Assembly (NCBI GenBank): GCA_965644295.1 | Contig: CBFFRP010000123.1 | Span: 434,001-498,000, forward strand | From: Paraphysomonas bandaiensis | Lineage: Eukaryota > Chrysophyceae | Direction of reading: 5' to 3' | DNA length: 64,000 nucleotides | Shown: one piece after another, positions 59,211-64,000 of the stretch | How the letters are laid out: the number at the start of each line of letters is the position of its first letter | Position numbering within the stretch: the stretch's first letter is position 1 | Translations under genes and position numbers: made by a program | The notes under the pieces: generated by a model | The model's input: only the letters and a program-made list of their open reading frames with translations | What the model was told of the DNA's origin: nothing | Database searches by the model: none

Positions 59211-59609
59211 ACGAAAGCTGCTTGTGCGTTACGCGTTACCGCAAGCACCAAGGTGCAACCACGTTTTGTTCTATAACTCAAAACAAACGCAGTGAGCAAG
59301 CAGAATGTTTATACACCTGACATCCGCTTGACTTCAGCAAGCAGCCCAATACCCCGGATGCCCTTAAGGTGGGCCTATATCCGGATGCTTGACTTCAGTG
59401 GGCAGCCCAATACCCCGGATGCCCTTGAGGTGGGCCGTGGGCCCATTCCCGGATGCCTGTTATTCATCAAAAGACCCAGAGACGTCTGCACAAGTGAAAC
59501 TTATTTGTCTCCCTTGTACCACACAAGCATTCAGAACAATATCTGCTGACTATATATGTGGCTCGGAGAAATATCTTAAGTACTTATCCCAGAAAACACC
59601 ACAAAAATG
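59211..59609 (-). repeat. Dispersed repeat family A, copy 4
   Basis: Reverse-strand copy. Read on the minus strand it runs from the block matching CGTGGTGTTCTGGG to GCAGCTTTCGTAGCATTAA. It has an internal duplication of a block of about 70 bp (GGATGCCC...GGTGGGCC occurs twice). About 25 bp of the CCCTCAAC terminus is missing where it meets the 50-bp direct repeat. Confidence 0.85.
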
Positions 59610-59613
59610 CGAT

Positions 59614-59663
59614 TTAGTGAATGACGATGAACGATATTGATTATTATATTAATTATTGAGTGT
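59614..59663 (+). repeat. 50-bp perfect direct repeat, left copy
   Basis: Identical over 50 bp to 61045-61094 (TTAGTGAATGACGATGAACG and onward to GAGTGT). The two copies bracket 1.4 kb holding repeat C and a MITE-like element. The left copy abuts repeat family A; the right copy abuts the LINE. Confidence 0.95.
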
Positions 59664-59966
59664 GAGTGTATACAACGTTCAGTTGGTGAAGTTTTAAAGC
59701 ATCCAAATATGTCAAATGGTGTTGAAAATTTTCACTCCAATGACGGAAAGAATCCGATACGACAACGATGTCTTTCATAGTCGCGGTTGTCTGGCATACC
59801 AATTAATTAATTAATTATTGTTAATCTCTGTGTCGTGTCATTTATTAAAGAGAGGTCTAGAGGTAAAAACCAGAAAAGTTCTTAGATTGTTATCAGACAC
59901 AATACTTACAGATGAGGTAGGAAATCATGAGAGCTTTTACTAGCTAAAAGTCGGTGTCATACGTCC

Positions 59967-60050
59967 ACCAGTGTGTTCTATTTGGTTTTTGGTGGTTGCG
60001 TATTCGTCAGTTATGTGTCGCAATATGAAGATTTTATCTACAGCTTTGAA
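59967..60050 (+). repeat. Dispersed repeat family C, copy 2
   Basis: Matches 29466-29537 around GGTTTTTGGTGGTTGCGTAT and TTTATCTACAGCTT. Non-coding. Flanking 59664-59966 and 60051-60456 show no gene. Confidence 0.65.
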
Positions 60051-60456
60051 ATGATAGGGAGTTTTTCTGTTTCTTGTGGGCAATAAAAAGCTGTATTTCT
60101 AATGTATTTGAAGTGTGGCCGCTACTTCTTGAATAATACAGCAGTGGTTCACAGTATTACATAAACTAGTGCTAGTATGATATAGGTTTAAAAGAAGCGA
60201 AAATAGAATATATTTAATATTTTTCTTCTTGCTACTAGGAACACGTTTAAAGTGATATAAATAGATGTATGATATCCAGGTATAATCTAATATCCATAAT
60301 ATTGATTGAATATAATTATACCAGTGAATGATGATACATCATGTTGATCATAATGTTTTAATTGATTATTACGTAAATTTGAGACATTAAACTAGCAATC
60401 ACCGCTCTATTATTGTATATATTATGGCTATTGGAGTATTGATCTATTTGGGATCT

Positions 60457-61036
60457 ATTATTGGACCTCTAGTCAAATTGGTGTAATTTCCTAGTCACAC
60501 CAAATTTGGTGTAAAAACCTAGTCAAGCGGTTGAAAAAACTAGTCATTTTTAATAATTTATATTTTTAGTTTGCAATGACTAGGTGTTTATGGTATTCAC
60601 CTAGTCAAAAATAAAAAATTTCATTCAAACATGGGAGCATACTCTAGCCATCAATTAATAAATGTATATATTGTATACATGCAATACATAACATTATAGC
60701 GTTGCATTCCAATGAGAATTGGACAGTTTCTCGTGACCATGTCCGGTGCAGTTCCATAGCTTTTACATCTGTGTTAAGTAGATATGTATATATGAGCTTG
60801 TTGTTATGTTTGAGTGTTTGTTTTGATGCTCTGTAAGCCACTAATATATTGTGTGGTGTGAGATGGTATCTTTTAGACAGTCACAGTGTGTAATCAATGG
60901 ATATAAGAACGACTAGGTTGAATACCAAAGTTGACTAGTAGGTTGAGTCATTTATTACTTTGACTAGGTTATTCCACCAAAAATAGCGTGACTAGGTTAT
61001 TCAACCAATTTGACAATTTGACTAGGTTTAATAATA
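60457..61036. mobile_element. MITE-like element with many CTAGTCA subterminal motifs
   Basis: About 580 bp with imperfect terminal inverted repeats: TATTATTGGACCTCTAGTCA on the left, and on the right the complement of TATTATTAAACCTAGTCAAA. About eleven copies of CTAGTCA lie near the ends, mainly direct on the left and inverted (TGACTAG) on the right. The middle is AT-rich and non-coding. This suits a non-autonomous DNA transposon whose subterminal motifs bind a transposase encoded elsewhere. Confidence 0.65.
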
Positions 61037-61044
61037 TTTCCCGA

Positions 61045-61094
61045 TTAGTGAATGACGATGAACGATATTGATTATTATATTAATTATTGAGTGT
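61045..61094 (+). repeat. 50-bp perfect direct repeat, right copy
   Basis: Exact second copy of 59614-59663, directly before the open LINE frame that begins at about 61098. Confidence 0.95.
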
Positions 61095-62381
61095 TGAGAA
61101 ATTGGTCTCAAGGTCAAAACACCACTCCGACTTACCACGGTGAAAACAACTGACGGACACATCCTCACAACACCGCAAGACATTCATGAAGGCATTAATG
61201 CGCACTTCCGTGAACATCATGCCAAACCTCCTGGACTTGACCCTGTAGCACAACAGCTCCAGGATGACCCTACATGGTGGAAATCCCTTCTTGATCCGGG
61301 CTCAGCGACATGCCAGGAACCACTCCACCCCCGCTCGAAAATACCTCTTCCCCTGCAACTGGGGTTACGACGGGCCCTTTGTACCAAGACCAATCCGGCC
61401 ATGGCAGCCACACTCAAATCTACTCTTGCAAAAGACATCACCCAGGATGAATTCTACTGCACACTTCACTCTCTCTCCTTCAACCGCGCGCCTGGACCCT
61501 CAATGGTCTCCTCCAACATGGTCAAATCCTGGCCACCGGTAGTTCAGCGAGAGGCTTACATCCTCACCAGATCTCTCTGGAAACATAAACATGTGCCCAT
61601 TTGGTGGAGAGACAGGGTAATGTCTCCCATTCTCAAGAAACCAGGAGAATCCTCCCTCACTAATCTCCGACCGATTGGTCTGCTTGAAGTCAGTAGGAAA
61701 ATATTAACAAGGATAACCACTCATAGAATTCTTACCGTATGGGAGGAACAGAAAGTTTTGCATCCGTCCCAGCATGGTTATCGCTGGAGGAACGGGACGG
61801 ACACAGCGATACTAAGGGTACTCGCGGCTGCAGAAGAAGCAAGACGAAAAGGCGACCAGCATATATGTACACTCTGGGACTTCAAGAAGGCCTTCGACTC
61901 AATTGCGCCTAACCTCATGCGTCTCGCGTGGGCACGACTGGGCGTTCCGGACGATGTAGTTGACTGGTTTGGCAACTTAGATGCCGGCGGTCTAACATTT
62001 CCCTGGACACCATTCATGGCAAACAACATAGAGCCACGTTCTCTCCTTGACCTCCTGTCCGCAGACGGCCACTTCATTGCACTATTCAGTCTGGGTTTCG
62101 AAGCCGAAAGGGGTATCACCCAAGGGGGCACAGAATCCACATGCGCCTGGGTGGCACTCTACGACATCCTTCTCACGTGGCTGGACATTGAACTGTCAAC
62201 AACGAGTCCAACGTTACCAACTATTCAACTCACGACTCCGACTACCGGCGAAATAAAGATCTCCTTCGCGGATGATCTTAACACAATAGCTAAATCCATA
62301 CACGCTGCCCAACTCATTGCCCAACAAATATCTGCGTTCTGCGTACTTTCGGGAATGGAACTCTCTATCCCCAAAGTAATT

Positions 62382-63585
62382 GAAAATCTGATTATTAACG
62401 CGCAAGCTTGTGCGTTGCCGCGACCAACCTAACAACTCGCGCGACACTATGCATAACATGACTCTCATCTAGTTACTATTGCATGCACCGACAAGTGCTC
62501 AACTATACAACACGATTTAGTTAGCTACATGGGCATACGACGAGTTGCGTGTTTAAGCCGGATCATACGCTCCTGCCCAATCTACTTGTCCTAACACAAA
62601 CAACTTGCGGTCGGTGTCTTCGGCATATGTCTCCTGTATATGCGGCAGATCTTTAGGGCCCTCTTCAAGGTGGTGTTCACAGCAGCAGGTGTAGTCTGGA
62701 AGGGAGAATAAAGTAGCTCTATAGCGCCGGGTCCTCCCACGGTCACGAAGCGGTCTCACTGGTGCAATTTTGCACACTGACGCATGAAACAGACATCTAC
62801 CAAAATCTGTTACAAATTCAAGCTGACTCCAATGTCTTCCCTCCATTGTGTGCACTCGTCCAGCACATGCATCCACCTTGCACTCTTCTCCCGAGTGACT
62901 TACACTAGTAGGAAACCGTGCACCTTCCCCGCTCGGATGAAAACCTACTAAGCAAGAATAACATAAAAGCACCACAAATGTACCTGACACTGCTTGGAGA
63001 ACAGTGCCAGAGCCTTGATATAATCTCAATGACCTGGGTCAGGAGAAACCAAGACTAGGCAGTAGACGTGTGAGAAGACATGACAGGTCTAATCACATCA
63101 TTGCCATTGCCATGCATCCATGAGGAAAGTTTGACGCATTACCTCGGTCATTGGCCACACAGATACCGAATAATGTGAACTCATACTCAGCATCAATCAC
63201 TCAAAGCAAACGCAGGGAGCAAGCAGAATGTTGATATACCTGACATCTGCTGACTTCAGGTGTTTTGAGTTCTTAAGGTGAACATCCCGGATGCTTAACT
63301 TCAGCAGGCAGCCCAATACCCCGGTTACCCTTCTGGTGGGCCCTGTCCCGGATGCCCTTGAGGTGGGCCCATTCCCGGATGCCTGTTTATTCGTCAGGGC
63401 CCAAAGACGTCTACACAAGTGACACTTATTAGTGTCCCTTGTACCACACAAGCATTTGGCTATGAGTGGGCAGAACAATATCTGCTGACTATGTTTGCGG
63501 CTCACGTTAGTTTCCCAGAGAGAATCTCTCCGGTACTTATCCCCCAGAACACCACGAAAAGGTGCGAGTCCGACTTTGTTGAGGG
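62382..63585 (-). mobile_element. 1.2-kb element nested in the LINE, with 16-bp target duplication
   Basis: The 16 bp TATCCCCAAAGTAATT occur at 62366-62381 and 63586-63601, exactly on either side. Removing the insert plus one copy restores the LINE frame. The right 390 bp (63190-63585), read on the minus strand, is a full repeat family A left end beginning CCCTCAACAAAG. The left end matches the family's other terminus (CGGCAACGCACAAGC, GCGTTAA). The internal 760 bp is absent from the other copies here and carries a minus-strand ORF. The other copies may be deletion derivatives. A 16-bp duplication is longer than most DNA transposons make and fits target-primed retrotransposition better, but no RT or poly-A tail is seen. 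Confidence 0.85.
62553..63029 (-). CDS. Hypothetical Cys/His-containing ORF inside the nested element
   Basis: Open for 158 codons without an ATG at its 5' end; the first convincing ATG is at 62846, giving about 98 aa (MEGRHWSQLEF). Cys and His residues are frequent (ECKVDAC, YTCCCEHHLEEG). It may be an exon of the element's own protein or a captured host fragment. I do not recognise a family, and the ORF may be untranslated. Confidence 0.3.
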   Translation of the reverse strand: MRLYQGSGTVLQAVSGTFVVLLCYSCLVGFHPSGEGARFPTSVSHSGEECKVDACAGRVHTMEGRHWSQLEFVTDFGRCLFHASVCKIAPVRPLRDRGRTRRYRATLFSLPDYTCCCEHHLEEGPKDLPHIQETYAEDTDRKLFVLGQVDWAGAYDPA

Positions 63586-64000
63586 TATCCCCAAAGTAAT
63601 TTGCACAGTGTTTCCGATCCTACAAGATTCCAACAAGTCCTCCGACCCCATTGGCTACATCATTCTCTACGACTGGTCGTGGCGTCCACACCCAGTCCCT
63701 ATCCAAACATCACTAGAGTCGATACATTACCTCGGAGCAGACCTTCCTCTCACAATCACAGACAAGGCCTCCCATGACTGGTGTCTAAAATACCTGAAAG
63801 TCGTGACCACACACCTAGGGATTAAACAGGCCTCAGCCGGCTGTAAAGTCATGGTTATCGAGACCCAAATCATACCGACTTTGCTCTATAGAGCCACCAA
63901 AGCTTCATGGCCGCTACACTGGTACAGAGAAATTGACGCTGCTTGCGCAACCCTCTACAGAAAGGCCCTCAGTCTAGGCCCTGGATACCCCACGGAACTG

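Larger units (their letters stand above)
61098..64000 (+). pseudogene. 5'-truncated non-LTR (LINE) reverse transcriptase, interrupted
   Basis: The open frame begins after a stop at 61095, with no upstream endonuclease, and runs to 62381. It is then broken by an inserted element and resumes in the same frame at 63602, continuing off the window edge. The linker region (VKTTDGHILTTPQDIHEGIN) typical before LINE RT domains comes first. RT motifs follow: LRPIGLLEVSRKILTRI, HGYRWRNGTDTAIL, DFKKAFDS (motif A), GITQGGTEST (motif B) and FADDL (motif C, with Phe in place of Tyr). After the break, YLGADLPL and ETQIIPTLLYRA fit the thumb region. Truncation at the 5' end is usual for LINE copies. GC content is visibly higher than in the flanks. 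Confidence 0.88.

Noticed and set aside
61098-64000. Retroviral or LTR-retrotransposon origin of the reverse transcriptase
   Set aside because: There are no LTRs, protease, integrase or gag. The RT motif order and linker are of the non-LTR type, and the 5' truncation fits a LINE.
1-64000. CRISPR arrays, bacterial operons or ribosome-binding sites
   Set aside because: Spliced genes, snRNA and domain content are eukaryotic, and no regularly spaced short repeats with unique spacers were seen.

Overview
The window looks like nuclear DNA from a microbial eukaryote. Its genes are split by very short GT-AG introns (mostly 41-61 bp), and it encodes typical eukaryotic proteins: ubiquitin E1, a Clu-family mitochondrial protein, CYP51, a Rab GAP, FYVE and RBR domains and a MAP3K. 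It also holds a probable U1 snRNA gene. A WD40/EF-hand protein resembling WDR49/CFAP337 hints at a flagellated stage. The Pro/Thr/Ser-rich stalk on an FG-GAP surface protein recalls stramenopile cell-surface proteins. The lineage is inference only; no rRNA or organellar marker is present.

Layout. 0.6-2.7 kb (-): FG-GAP surface receptor. 3.4-15.8 kb (+): one 4,086-aa protein of repeated GAF-like units and coiled coils. 15.8-19.4 kb: repeat-rich gap. 19.4-23.5 kb (-): ubiquitin E1 with an embedded UBA-like module. 23.9-28.7 kb (+): Clu/CLUH protein, nine exons. 28.7-32.7 kb: repeats, a pogo-like transposase remnant and the U1 gene. 32.7-34.2 kb (-): CYP51. 34.5-35.7 kb (+): phytanoyl-CoA dioxygenase-like enzyme. 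36.2-37.7 kb (-): TBC Rab GAP. 38.1-39.8 kb (+): glycerophosphodiester phosphodiesterase assembled from twelve tiny exons. 40.8-42.2 kb (-): nucleotide-sugar transporter. 42.8-45.9 kb (+): sulfotransferase-ankyrin-RBR fusion. 46.6-50.3 kb (-): WD40/EF-hand protein. 51.0-53.5 kb (+): FYVE-LIM-alpha/beta-hydrolase fusion. 54.8-58.7 kb (+): MAP3K-like kinase. 59-64 kb: nested mobile elements, including a 5'-truncated LINE reverse transcriptase interrupted by another element with a perfect 16-bp target duplication.

The first twelve protein genes form six head-to-head pairs, each minus-strand gene diverging from the next plus-strand gene across a short gap. This suggests shared promoters, although the paired functions are mostly unrelated. 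Gene models were built by reading frames across GT-AG junctions and checking that phases and family motifs continue. Exon borders are given where they were worked out.
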